A DNA stretch of 64,000 bases from Bosea sp. F3-2 (GTDB lineage Bacteria > Pseudomonadota > Alphaproteobacteria > Rhizobiales > Beijerinckiaceae). The first letter of the stretch is position 1. The number at the start of each line of letters is the position of its first letter. Where the stretch lies: NCBI RefSeq assembly GCF_008253865.1, contig NZ_CP042331.1, positions 1,240,001 through 1,304,000 on the forward strand, in the 5' to 3' direction. Of the stretch, positions 44,805-53,040 are shown in pieces. The position numbers were made by a program, and so were the translations under genes. Under the pieces are notes generated by a model. It saw only the letters and a list, made by a program, of their open reading frames with translations, was not told the DNA's origin and did no database searches.

Positions 44805-46333
44805 CCGAAATAAGTCTCCTCGAGCATGTTGCCGGAGGAGTTGGAGAGCGCGCCGGGCAGGTTGGTGAACCCCTGCACGCTCTTGTCCATCCCATAGCCC
44901 TGCTGCCGCCAGGCGAGGCCGACCAGCGGCACCTCCTCCAGCGCGGCGCGCTGCATCTCCCTGTAGATCTCGACGCGCTTGGCCTGGTCGAATTCCGCCC
45001 TGCCCGCGGCAAGTGCCGCGATGGTGCGTGGCGCCTCCACCTTGAAGGAGCGGCCATGCGAGGGCGAGAGCGAGGTGTCCATCACGACGGTCAAGCCATC
45101 CGGGTCGTTGTTGTCGGAGGAGACGCCGTGGATCGCGATGTCGTATTGCCCGCGCGAGCCGCGGCTCACCCGCGTCGACCAGTCCGGCAGCTGCAGCTCC
45201 GCCTGGATTCCGATCGCCGCGAGATATTGCTGGACGATCTCGGCGGTGTCCTTGTGCATGCCGAACTGAGCCGTGGCGAGCAGCGTCGTCTGGAAGCCGC
45301 TGGCGAAGCCGGCCTCGGCCAGCAAGGCCTTGGCGCGCGCCGGATCGTAGTTCCAGCCATGCGCCAGCTCCTTGTCGTACCAGGGCGTCCCCTCGACGAT
45401 CGGCACCCCTTCGAGCGGCTTGCCGCGGCCGAAGAAGGCGACCTTGACGATGTCCTCGCGCTTCACCGCATGGGCGACGGCCCGGCGCACGCGCGGATCG
45501 TTGAAGGGCGGCTTCGTGCCGTTGAACAGCACATCCATGAAAGGCCCTTCCTGGGTGTCGAGCCTGAGCCGTGGATCGGACTCCACCGCCGCCATCGACT
45601 GCCACGGGACGTATTCGATCATGTCGACATCGCCCGACATCAACGCCGCGTTGCGCAGGTTCTCGTCGGCGTAGACGACGAAATTGATGCCTTTGAGCTT
45701 CGGGATGCCCGGCTTGTAGAACTTGTCGAAGGCGGCGAGCTCGAGCGAGGTGCCGCGCTCCTGTCCGACGAGACGGAAGGGACCGGCGCCGATCGGCTCG
45801 TTCGGGTTCGACTTCCGCCAGATGATGAAGGTGTTGTAGTTGGCGAACCAGCTCGGCAGCGTCGCCTGCGGCCCCTTGGTGACGAAGCGCACGGTCTGCG
45901 GATCCGGAATCTCGACCCGCTCCACCAGCTGGAACTGCGCCCGCATGTAGGCGGTCGATTTCTCGCCGGCGATCTGCTCGATCGACCACTTTACGTCATC
46001 GGCGGTGACCGGTTCGCCATTGTGGAAGACGCAGCCCTTCCGCAGTTTGAAAACCCAGGCACCTTCCGCGTCACGTGACCAGGATTCGGCCAGCTCGCCG
46101 CGCAGCTCGCCCTTGGGATCATAAGCGACGAGGCTGCGGTGGATCAGCATCTTCACCGTGCCCGCCGAGGCACCGGTTGAAACCCATGGCTGCAGATTGG
46201 GCGGGAAGGCGGAGAGGCCGTAGCGGATGATGCCGGATGAGCGCTGAGCGCGTGCGGGACGGCTCAGGAAGGGCGACGTCAGGAGCGGAGCGGCAAGACC
46301 AGCACCAAGGACGGAACGGCGAGAAACGGTCAT
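44801..46333 (-). CDS. Family 5 extracellular solute-binding protein (peptide-type)
   Basis: A 510-residue SBP_bac_5 receptor. MTVSRRSVLGAGLAAPLLTSPF is a twin-arginine-like signal with the mature start near AQRSSGIIRYGLSAFPPNLQPWVS. Family motif: WVFKLRKGCVFHNGEPVTADDVKWSIEQI. I use the second Met (46331-46333), nine codons into the open frame, with AGAGGA upstream. It is the first gene of a ten-gene leftward operon and diverges from the GntR gene at 46653, with a promoter region of about 320 bp. Confidence 0.9.
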   Translation of the reverse strand: MTVSRRSVLGAGLAAPLLTSPFLSRPARAQRSSGIIRYGLSAFPPNLQPWVSTGASAGTVKMLIHRSLVAYDPKGELRGELAESWSRDAEGAWVFKLRKGCVFHNGEPVTADDVKWSIEQIAGEKSTAYMRAQFQLVERVEIPDPQTVRFVTKGPQATLPSWFANYNTFIIWRKSNPNEPIGAGPFRLVGQERGTSLELAAFDKFYKPGIPKLKGINFVVYADENLRNAALMSGDVDMIEYVPWQSMAAVESDPRLRLDTQEGPFMDVLFNGTKPPFNDPRVRRAVAHAVKREDIVKVAFFGRGKPLEGVPIVEGTPWYDKELAHGWNYDPARAKALLAEAGFASGFQTTLLATAQFGMHKDTAEIVQQYLAAIGIQAELQLPDWSTRVSRGSRGQYDIAIHGVSSDNNDPDGLTVVMDTSLSPSHGRSFKVEAPRTIAALAAGRAEFDQAKRVEIYREMQRAALEEVPLVGLAWRQQGYGMDKSVQGFTNLPGALSNSSGNMLEETYFG

Positions 46334-46652
46334 CGGCTGATCCTCTGCTGCTATGTCCAATGGTCCGCCGGACTATCCCAGCTCGTGGCCAGGAAAGGGG
46401 ACGCGTGGCGGAACGGGACGGGTACGAGCAATTGCCGCGCCAGCGTACCCGGCATGCCGGACGGGCCCGAGCTCTCGGTCTGAAATCCGGTTCTGCAGCA
46501 TCATGAGAGGCAGCACGGTCATCAGGTTCCCCGGCGCGGCTTCGGCGTTGAATCGCAACGAGGCACGCTCTTGATGCACCATGTATACGTGGCGGATTTT
46601 TTGTTGTCTACTACCGACCTGCCCTATACCGCGCATGAAGGGGGCGCCGCCG
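46334..46652. other. Divergent promoter region between binding protein and GntR genes
   Basis: About 320 bp with no gene. It holds the imperfect palindrome at 46579-46592 and an AT-rich run (GGATTTTTTGTTGTCTAC) just after it, consistent with promoters in one or both directions. I see no other structure. Confidence 0.5.
46579..46592. promoter_or_regulatory. Candidate GntR-FCD operator with GTATAC core
   Basis: CCATGTATACGTGG matches its reverse complement at 12 of 14 positions. The GTATAC core with flanking arms is the pattern bound by several FCD-type GntR regulators (for example ATTGTATACAAT sites). It lies 61 bp before the GntR start and about 245 bp before the divergent binding protein gene, so autoregulation is the simplest reading. 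Confidence 0.5.
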
Positions 46653-47321
46653 ATGACGATGATCGAGCCAGAAGAAGCGGCTGCCTCGCGCAGCAAGCCG
46701 ACCCGCGAGCGGGTCTACCTCTATGTGCGGGAGCAGATCCTGCGCGGCCGCTTCCCTGGCGGCTCCTTTGTCGAGGAAGAGGAGATTTCCTCGGCGCTCG
46801 GTGTTTCGCGCACGCCGGTCCGCGAAGCCTTCCATCGTCTCGAAGCCGAGAGATTCATCGACTTGCTCCCGCGCCGCGGCGCCCTCGTCCGGCAGGTGAC
46901 GGCCCAGGAACTGCTCGATCTCTACGAAGCCCGGCGCATGATCGAGGGGCACGCGATCAGCCGCATCTGCCGGGAGGAAATTCCACTGCCTGCCGACATG
47001 CAGGCGATTCTCGACGAACTCGAACGCATGCCGCAGGACGACTATTTCAACCGGGTCGAGCTGAACCGCCAGTTCCACTTCGTCATGGTCGCTGCCGTCG
47101 GAAATATCGTGCTCTCTGAACTCTACCAGTCGCTCGGCGCGCGCCAGCAACGCGTCGCGATGACCGCGATCCATACCGACCCAACCCGCATCGCGCGCAT
47201 CAGCAAGGAGCATCATGCCCTGATCGCAGCGCTCACCGAATGGGACGAGGAGAAGGCCCTCGCCATTCTGGAGCAGCATCTGCGTCCGATCGTCGGCGTG
47301 GTCTCGCGCCTGCCGGATTGA
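46653..47321 (+). CDS. GntR family regulator, FCD subgroup
   Basis: A 222-residue regulator: winged helix about residues 15-75 (TRERVYLYVREQILRGRFPGGSFVEEEEISSALGVSRTPVREAF) and FCD domain with DLYEARRMIEGHAI, NRVELNRQFHFVMV and SKEHHALIAALTEWDEEKAL, which carries the usual Asp/His metal set. The ATG at 46653 has AAGGGGG about nine bases upstream; other in-frame starts at 46581 and 46635 precede it. Divergent from the ten-gene peptide/Pot importer operon, which it probably represses. Confidence 0.88.
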   Translation: MTMIEPEEAAASRSKPTRERVYLYVREQILRGRFPGGSFVEEEEISSALGVSRTPVREAFHRLEAERFIDLLPRRGALVRQVTAQELLDLYEARRMIEGHAISRICREEIPLPADMQAILDELERMPQDDYFNRVELNRQFHFVMVAAVGNIVLSELYQSLGARQQRVAMTAIHTDPTRIARISKEHHALIAALTEWDEEKALAILEQHLRPIVGVVSRLPD

Positions 47322-47603
47322 GCCGGACCTTCCGGCGCCCCACCTCCGGACCGAGATTGGACAGCGGGAATCGCCCGGAATCTTCCGCGACGGGGCGGCT
47401 CGACGCAAAGTCGACGCGTTTCCGAACTGAGCGATCTTCGACCGCCCAATCGCGCATCTGGAGCACGGCGGGCTGCCCGTTGCCGCAGCCCCCGGCACAG
47501 AATCTCGACAATCTACCATCTCTGGGCGCAGCGGAGACGCCTCGACCCAACCGTTCGTTCAAAGGCGACGACGGCGCATCCGCGCGCAAGAACGCATCTG
47601 CCT

Positions 47604-47633
47604 GCTTGACGCTCGGCGCGCAGCGTTCCTATG
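47604..47633 (+). promoter_or_regulatory. Sigma-70-type promoter of the second sugar-oxidation operon
   Basis: TTGACG (47604-47609) and TATGAT (47628-47633) are separated by 18 bp, close to the consensus for housekeeping sigma factor. Transcription would start near 47640, giving a leader of about 36 nt before the lyase gene. Confidence 0.6.
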
Positions 47634-47655
47634 ATCCAAATAAGAAAACATCTGA

Positions 47656-47668
47656 TCCATATATTGGA
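47656..47668. promoter_or_regulatory. Candidate operator just downstream of the promoter
   Basis: TCCA-TATAT-TGGA, a short inverted repeat 16 bp beyond the predicted transcription start and seven bases before the first start codon. Bound protein there would block transcription, and may also cover the ribosome site. The IclR-lactonase fusion at 55161 is the only regulator in the operon and so the natural candidate. Confidence 0.45.
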
Positions 47669-47675
47669 CCAATCG

Positions 47676-48602
47676 ATGAGCATGAACTTGAACGGGATCC
47701 TTCCCGTGCTGCCAACCCCCTTTTCGGCCGCCGGGACCATCGATCCGGGCGCGATGGCGAGGATCACCGCCTTCGCGCTCGATGTCGGAGCGACGGGCGT
47801 GGTCTTTCCGGGTTTCGCCAGCGAGGTCGACAACCTGACGGCCGAGGAGCGCGAGACCTTGCTGCGCGAGGTCGTGCGGGTCGTCGCGGGCCGTATCCCG
47901 GTCGTCGCGGGCGCAAGCGCCCCTTCGGCCGAGGAGGCGGCCGGCCATGCACGCCGGGCTCGCGCACTCGGAATCGCGCATGTGATGATCCAGGCGCCGA
48001 AGTCCGTCGGCGTCGACAAGGCGGCCGTGGCAGCGTTCTACCGAGAGATCGCGGAAGCGGTGCCGGGAATCGAGATCGTCCTGCAGAACGCCCCCGCTCC
48101 GCGCGGCTCTGATCTGAAGCCCGATGTGCTTCTGGAGATCATCAGCGGCAATTCGGCCATCACCTATCTCAAGGAAGAGACAATCCCCGCCGGCCCAGCG
48201 ATCTCCGCGATCCTTGCGGATAAGCCAGCCCACCTCAAAGGCGTGATAGGCGGCGGCGGCGCGCGCTACATCATCGACGAATATGTCCGCGGTGCCTGCG
48301 GCGCGATGCCCGCAGCCGAGTTCACCGATGTCCATGTGGCGCTCGATCGCGCCTTCCGCAGCGGAGCGGTCGAAGCGGCGCGCGACCTCTACACGCGCAC
48401 CCTGCCGCTCCTGCTGATCCAGGCCAATCTGCGCATGGCCTTCACCAAATACGTGCTGACCCGGCGGGGCATCCTGACGAACCACATCTGCCGCGCGCCG
48501 CTCCCCGCCTTCGACGCGGTCGACCGCTCCGAGATCGATGCCTGGCTCGGACGGGTCGCGGACCTGCTGGTGCCCGCCGCCTCGCTTCAGGCCGCGGAAT
48601 AG
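47676..48602 (+). CDS. DHDPS/N-acetylneuraminate lyase family protein (keto-deoxy sugar acid lyase)
   Basis: A 308-residue TIM-barrel lyase. Motifs: NGILPVLPTPFSAAGTID, GATGVVFPGFASEVDNLT, IPVVAGASAPS, and the Schiff-base lysine K166 in AITYLKEE. The family splits or dehydrates 2-keto-3-deoxy acids. Together with the dehydratase gene five bases downstream it would finish an aldonate pathway. The frame is open 15 codons upstream, but similarity begins at the ATG at 47676; there is no good Shine-Dalgarno, and a second ATG lies at 47682. The exact substrate cannot be assigned. Confidence 0.85.
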   Translation: MSMNLNGILPVLPTPFSAAGTIDPGAMARITAFALDVGATGVVFPGFASEVDNLTAEERETLLREVVRVVAGRIPVVAGASAPSAEEAAGHARRARALGIAHVMIQAPKSVGVDKAAVAAFYREIAEAVPGIEIVLQNAPAPRGSDLKPDVLLEIISGNSAITYLKEETIPAGPAISAILADKPAHLKGVIGGGGARYIIDEYVRGACGAMPAAEFTDVHVALDRAFRSGAVEAARDLYTRTLPLLLIQANLRMAFTKYVLTRRGILTNHICRAPLPAFDAVDRSEIDAWLGRVADLLVPAASLQAAE

Positions 48603-48606
48603 CGCC

Positions 48607-49776
48607 ATGGCGGAGCGTGTCGCCAAGGTCGAGGTCTATACGCTGACGATCCCGCGCGAGACCGTCTATCTCGGCGACCCGCGCCCGGGCGAGAGCGTCA
48701 ACGAAAAGGGTTACATCGTCCGCAAGGGCAATCGCACCGTCTACCCGACCATGGACCGCACGGTGGTGGTCAGGCTGGAGACGAGCGGCGGCCTCGTCGG
48801 CTGGGGCGAGACCTACGGCATCGTCGCGCCCGGCGCCGCCATCGCCATCATCGACGATCTGCTCGGCCCCTATGTCGTCGGCCGCTCGCCGCAGGATGTC
48901 GTGGTGATCCACGAGGATCTCTACGACCTGATGCGGGTGCGCGGCTACACGGGCGGCTTCTACCTCGATGCGCTCGCAGCGATCGACATCGCGCTCTGGG
49001 ACCTCAACGCCCGCCTCGCCGATCGGCCTCTCGTCGCCATGCTCGGCGGCCGGCGGCACGAGCGGCTGCCGGCCTATGTCTCGGGCCTGCCCAAGCGTAT
49101 GCGGGCGGAACGCGCCGATTTCGCAGCGGAATGGCAGGCAAAGGGCTTCGACAGCTTCAAATTCGCCGCGCCTGTCGCGGATGACGGCAATGTCGCCGAG
49201 ATCGCGACGCTGCGCGAACGTCTCGGGCCTCAAGCTCGGATCGCCTGCGACATGCATTGGGTTCACACCGCCGAGGAGGCGGTCTCCGCCATCCGGGCGA
49301 TGGAGCCGCACGGCCTCTGGTTCGCGGAGGCGCCGGTGAAGCCCGAGGATATCGACGGCCTCGCCCATGTCGCCGCCCGGGTCTCGACGCCGATTGCAGC
49401 CGGTGAGGAATGGCGCACCGTCTACGATCTGGTGCCGCGGGTGGCACGGCGCGCCTGCGCGATCATCCAGCCGGAGATGGGCCACAAGGGGGTCACCGAA
49501 TTCATGCGCATCGGGCAGTATGCGCAGGCGCACAACCTCACCGTCATCCCGCACGCGACGATCGGCATGGGCCTGTTCATGGCCGCTAGCCTGCATGCCA
49601 GCGCGGCGCTTTCGGCGGTGGCCTGCCACGAATACCAGCACTCGATCTTCGAGCCGAACCGGCGCCTGCTCACCGGTGACATGGATTGCCGCGACGGCTT
49701 CTACAGCCTGCCGACCGGGCCGGGCCTCGGCGTCGCGCCCTCCGAGGAGGCGCTTCGCCTGCTTGTGAAACACTGA
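48607..49776 (+). CDS. Enolase superfamily (mandelate racemase/muconate lactonizing) sugar acid dehydratase
   Basis: A 389-residue member of the mandelate racemase subgroup. Metal ligands by position: D215 (ACDMHW), E241 (WFAEAP) and E267 (AAGEEW). H217, two after the first ligand, and H316 (VIPHATIG) suggest acid-base histidines as in D-galactonate dehydratase. K185 sits on strand 2. Position 290 is Glu (IIQPEMG), where Asp commonly pairs with the late His. It is encoded between the lyase and the importer, so it likely converts an aldonate to its 2-keto-3-deoxy form. Confidence 0.87.
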   Translation: MAERVAKVEVYTLTIPRETVYLGDPRPGESVNEKGYIVRKGNRTVYPTMDRTVVVRLETSGGLVGWGETYGIVAPGAAIAIIDDLLGPYVVGRSPQDVVVIHEDLYDLMRVRGYTGGFYLDALAAIDIALWDLNARLADRPLVAMLGGRRHERLPAYVSGLPKRMRAERADFAAEWQAKGFDSFKFAAPVADDGNVAEIATLRERLGPQARIACDMHWVHTAEEAVSAIRAMEPHGLWFAEAPVKPEDIDGLAHVAARVSTPIAAGEEWRTVYDLVPRVARRACAIIQPEMGHKGVTEFMRIGQYAQAHNLTVIPHATIGMGLFMAASLHASAALSAVACHEYQHSIFEPNRRLLTGDMDCRDGFYSLPTGPGLGVAPSEEALRLLVKH

Positions 49777-49823
49777 CCGTAACCGCCGGACAACACGGCA
49801 GAAATACGAGAGGGAGAGACGTC

Positions 49824-51098
49824 ATGAGGATGCCAGGCTGGAAACGGCTCGCCGCCGTTGGGCTCGTCGCGCTCTGCACAACGACGGCCCTGCCCGCACT
49901 CGCCCAGAACAAGGTGCTGAAATTCGTGTCCTGGCAGAAGGACGAGCGCGGCACCGGCGACTGGTGGGGCTCCGTCATCAAGGAGTTCGAAGCAACCCAT
50001 CCGGGCGTCAAGATCGAATGGACGAAGGTCGAGCGTGGTGCCTTCGCCGACACCATGACGACGCTCTTCGCCGGCGGCCAGCCGCCGGACATCGTCCATC
50101 TCGCCTCCTTCGAGTTCCAGAAATTCGCCGACAATGGCTGGCTGGAGCCGCTCGACCCCTACATCAAGAGCGCCAAACTCGACCTGAAGGGCTGGGCCGG
50201 CCAGGACACCTGCGGCTGGAACAAGCAGACCGTCTGCGTGATGATGCTCTATTTCGGGTACTTCATGGCCTATAACGAAGAGCTCCTGAAGAAGGAGGGG
50301 CTCGAGGTCCCGAAGAACTACGCGGAATTCCTCGCGGCAGCCCGCAAGCTCACCAAGGACATCAACGGCGACGGCATCGTCGACCAGTTCGGCACCGGCC
50401 ACGAGACCCGCGGCGGCGGCGGCCAGTACATGTCCGAGATGATGAACTATACGCTCGATGCCGGCGCGCGCTGGACCGATGAGAACGGCAAGGTCACGAT
50501 CGACACGCCGCAGATGGTCGAAGGCCTCACCCGCTGGAAGACCATCGTCAAGGAGAGCCTGACGCCGCGCGATCTCGCCGCCGGCGAGGTCCGGCAGCTC
50601 TTCGCCGACGGCAAGATCGCGCTGAAGATGGACGGCCCCTGGCTCTGGCCGATCATCCAGAAGGGGAAGGCCAAGAACCAGATCAAGCTGAGCATGGTGC
50701 CGTTCAGCCCGCCGGTCGGCGGCTCCTCGAACGTGCTCGGCATCGCCTCGGAGGTCTCGGCCGAGAACAAGAAGCTCGCCTGGGATTTCATCGCGATCGC
50801 CACCTCCGACAAGTTCCAGTCGACCTATGCGACACTCGGCGCTTCGCCTCCGCCCGATCCGCGCGCCGACACCTCCGGCGCGAGCAAGGACACCCCGCAT
50901 TTCGACCTGCTGGTGAAGGCGACCAAGGCGGCAGCCGACGCGAAGGTGGACCGCATCCCGAAGGGCCTGGAGCTGCAGTTCAACGAGTTCGCCAAGATGG
51001 TCATGGAAGAGAGCCAGCGCATGATCATCCAGGATCTGGACCCGAAGGTCGTCGCCGCGACGATGCAGAAGAAGGCCGAGGCGCTGCAGAAGCAGTGA
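49824..51098 (+). CDS. Carbohydrate ABC importer substrate-binding protein (family 1, UgpB/MalE type)
   Basis: A 424-residue receptor. Sec signal peptide about residues 1-28 (LAAVGLVALCTTTALPALAQ). Typical SBP_bac_1 sequence: VLKFVSWQKDERGTGDWWGSVIKEFEATHPGVKIEW, TLFAGGQPPDIVHLASFEFQKFADNGWLEPLDPYI, and LFADGKIALKMDGPWLWPII. AGGGAGAGA precedes the ATG by six bases. It belongs to the importer completed by the genes at 51294, 52210 and 53037 and presumably binds the sugar or sugar derivative processed by the surrounding enzymes. Confidence 0.92.
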   Translation: MRMPGWKRLAAVGLVALCTTTALPALAQNKVLKFVSWQKDERGTGDWWGSVIKEFEATHPGVKIEWTKVERGAFADTMTTLFAGGQPPDIVHLASFEFQKFADNGWLEPLDPYIKSAKLDLKGWAGQDTCGWNKQTVCVMMLYFGYFMAYNEELLKKEGLEVPKNYAEFLAAARKLTKDINGDGIVDQFGTGHETRGGGGQYMSEMMNYTLDAGARWTDENGKVTIDTPQMVEGLTRWKTIVKESLTPRDLAAGEVRQLFADGKIALKMDGPWLWPIIQKGKAKNQIKLSMVPFSPPVGGSSNVLGIASEVSAENKKLAWDFIAIATSDKFQSTYATLGASPPPDPRADTSGASKDTPHFDLLVKATKAAADAKVDRIPKGLELQFNEFAKMVMEESQRMIIQDLDPKVVAATMQKKAEALQKQ

Positions 51099-51106
51099 CG
51101 CTGTTT

Positions 51107-51252
51107 CCTTCTCCCCTTGCGGGAGAAGGTGGCGCGAAGCGCCGGATGAGGGGTCGCTCCGTCCTGCATCGTAGTGTCCGCCTTGGCGGACGCCAACATC
51201 GGCAGCGTCGCGCGACCCCTCACCCCAACCCTCTCCCGCAAGGGGAGAGGGG
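51107..51252. repeat. Intergenic inverted repeat, type C
   Basis: The gap between receptor and permease genes holds CCTTCTCCCCTTGCGGGAGA at the left and CTCTCCCGCAAGGGGAGAGG at the right, complementary over most of their length, with inner arms GATGAGGGGTCGC and GCGACCCCTCACC. Such CTCCCGCAAGGGGAG elements are frequent between genes in Hyphomicrobiales. In the transcript it may protect the receptor message, as at 30854 and 24331. Confidence 0.72.
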
Positions 51253-51293
51253 CTCTGTCGCGGAACGTGCGCCATATCCTGAAAGCCGAACCG

Positions 51294-52199
51294 ATGCCCC
51301 GACCCGCCTTCCTCGATCTGGCCCGGCCGAGTCGGCGCCACTGGCTCGGCTACCTCCTGCTGCTGCCGGCGGTGCTGCTGATCGGGCTGATCATCGTCTA
51401 TCCGCTATTCGTCTCGGTCGACCTCTCCTTCCAGAATGTCGGCATCCCGCGGCTCGACCAGCCGCGGCGTCCGTTCACGACGGCGAACTACGAGCGGCTC
51501 TTCACCTCACCGGAGTTCTGGAATGCGAGCTGGATCACCCTGAAGCTTGTGGTGATCGTCAGCTTCTTCTGCTTCCTGCTGGGGCTGGGCACGGCGCTGC
51601 TGGTCAACAACCGCTTCAGGGGCCAGTCGCTGGCGCGCCTTCTCGTCGCCCTGCCCTGGGCGGTGCCGGAGGTCGTGGCGGTCGTGATCTTCGCGTGGAT
51701 CTTCGATTCCTCTTTCGGGCTGATGAACTGGGTCTTCATCAAGCTCGGGCTGATCAACACCACGATCAACTGGTTCTCCTCGCCGGAAGCCGCCTTCGCC
51801 GTCGTCTGCGTCACCATGATCTGGAAGGGCTACCCCTTCGTCTCGATCATGATGCTGGCCGGGCTGCAGTCGATCCCGGAGGATTTCTACAATGCGGCGC
51901 GCGTCGACGGCGCCAACGCCTGGCAGCGTCTGACCAATATCACATTGCCCTCGCTGATGCCGGTGCTCGGCGTCACGCTGATCCTGGTGATGCTGTGGGT
52001 CTTCCGCGATTTCTCGATCATCTACGTCATGACCGGCGGCGGGCCGCTCAAGGCGACGCAGACGCTCTCGATCATGACCTACGAGCAGGCCTTCGGCTTC
52101 TTCAAGATGGGCTACGCCTCGGCCGTCGGCGTCGTCACCCTGATCGTCTGCGTGATCGCGAGCCGCCTGCTGATGGGCCGCGCGCCCGAGACCGTGTGA
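51294..52199 (+). CDS. Carbohydrate ABC importer permease, MalF/UgpA type
   Basis: A 301-residue permease with six membrane helices, starting MPRPAFLDLARPSRRHWLGYLLLLPAVLLIGLIIVYPLF. The coupling loop is LQSIPEDFYNAARVDGANAWQRLTNITLPSLMPVL. The frame runs on upstream into the repeat, which is not coding. The next gene follows after ten bases. Confidence 0.92.
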   Translation: MPRPAFLDLARPSRRHWLGYLLLLPAVLLIGLIIVYPLFVSVDLSFQNVGIPRLDQPRRPFTTANYERLFTSPEFWNASWITLKLVVIVSFFCFLLGLGTALLVNNRFRGQSLARLLVALPWAVPEVVAVVIFAWIFDSSFGLMNWVFIKLGLINTTINWFSSPEAAFAVVCVTMIWKGYPFVSIMMLAGLQSIPEDFYNAARVDGANAWQRLTNITLPSLMPVLGVTLILVMLWVFRDFSIIYVMTGGGPLKATQTLSIMTYEQAFGFFKMGYASAVGVVTLIVCVIASRLLMGRAPETV

Positions 52200-52209
52200 G
52201 GAGCGCCCG

Positions 52210-53040
52210 ATGAGAAGAAGCCTCCGCGGCAGTGCGCTGCTCTACACGGGTGTCGTGCTGACCTGCGCCCTCCTCGTCTTCCCGATCTACTGGCTCGTGG
52301 TCACGGCGCTGTCGACCCCGGCCGAGCTGCGCGCGCTGCCGCCCACCTTCTGGCCGAGCGCCCCGCGCTGGAACGTCTTCGCCGAAATCGTCCAGCAGCG
52401 CCCGATCCTGCTCTGGCTCGGCAACTCCATTCTGGCCGCCGCCGGCGCGGTGACGCTCTCGATGCTCGTCTCCGTGCTCGCCGGCTACAGCCTCTCGCGC
52501 TTCAAGCTGCGCGGCGGCCAGTCGCTCGGCCTGTTCATCCTCACCGCCAAGATGTTGCCGGCGACGCTCCTGGTCATTCCGCTCTTCGGCATCTTCCGGA
52601 TGACCGGGATGATCGGCTCGCTCTGGTCGGTGATCCTCGCCCACGCCACCCTGATCGTGCCCTTCACCACCTGGATGCTGAAGGGCTATTTCGACACCAT
52701 CCCGCGCGAACTCGAGCAGGCGGCGATGGTCGATGGCTGCTCGCCGCTCGGCGCGATGGTGAGGGTGATCCTTCCGGTCTCGGCGCCGGGCCTGGCCGCG
52801 ACCGCGCTCTACGGCTTCGTCCTGTCCTGGTCGGACTACGCTTATGCCCGGACCTTCCTGACCAATGCCCAGACCAACTGGACGGCCAATCTCGGGCTGA
52901 CGACGATGAAGGGCGAGTATGTCTCGAACTGGGCCGACATCTCGGCGGCCTCGCTCGTCGTCGCCCTGCCCGTCCTCCTGATCTATCTCTTCCTCGAACG
53001 CTACCTCGTCGGTGGGCTGACCGCCGGCGCGGAGAAGTGA
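52210..53040 (+). CDS. Carbohydrate ABC importer permease, MalG/UgpE type
   Basis: A 276-residue permease. N-terminal helix LLYTGVVLTCALLVFPIYWLVVTAL, coupling loop DTIPRELEQAAMVDGCSPLGAMVRVILPVSAPGLAATALYGFVLSWSDYAYA, and C-terminal helix to GGLTAGAEK. GAGGAG lies just upstream of the ATG. Its stop overlaps the GTG start of the ATPase gene. Confidence 0.92.
   Translation: MRRSLRGSALLYTGVVLTCALLVFPIYWLVVTALSTPAELRALPPTFWPSAPRWNVFAEIVQQRPILLWLGNSILAAAGAVTLSMLVSVLAGYSLSRFKLRGGQSLGLFILTAKMLPATLLVIPLFGIFRMTGMIGSLWSVILAHATLIVPFTTWMLKGYFDTIPRELEQAAMVDGCSPLGAMVRVILPVSAPGLAATALYGFVLSWSDYAYARTFLTNAQTNWTANLGLTTMKGEYVSNWADISAASLVVALPVLLIYLFLERYLVGGLTAGAEK

Larger units (their letters stand above)
47322..47675. 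other. Promoter-bearing gap before the second sugar-oxidation operon
   Basis: 354 bp with no convincing gene. The last 75 bp carry a sigma-70-like promoter (47604-47633) and an inverted repeat (47656-47668). The first 280 bp have nothing I recognise. Confidence 0.6.

Noticed and set aside
43848..45989. A possible 713-residue fusion of binding protein and DppB permease
   Set aside because: The upstream half is in a different phase from the real binding protein; the permease has its own ATG at 44804 overlapping the stop of the receptor gene.
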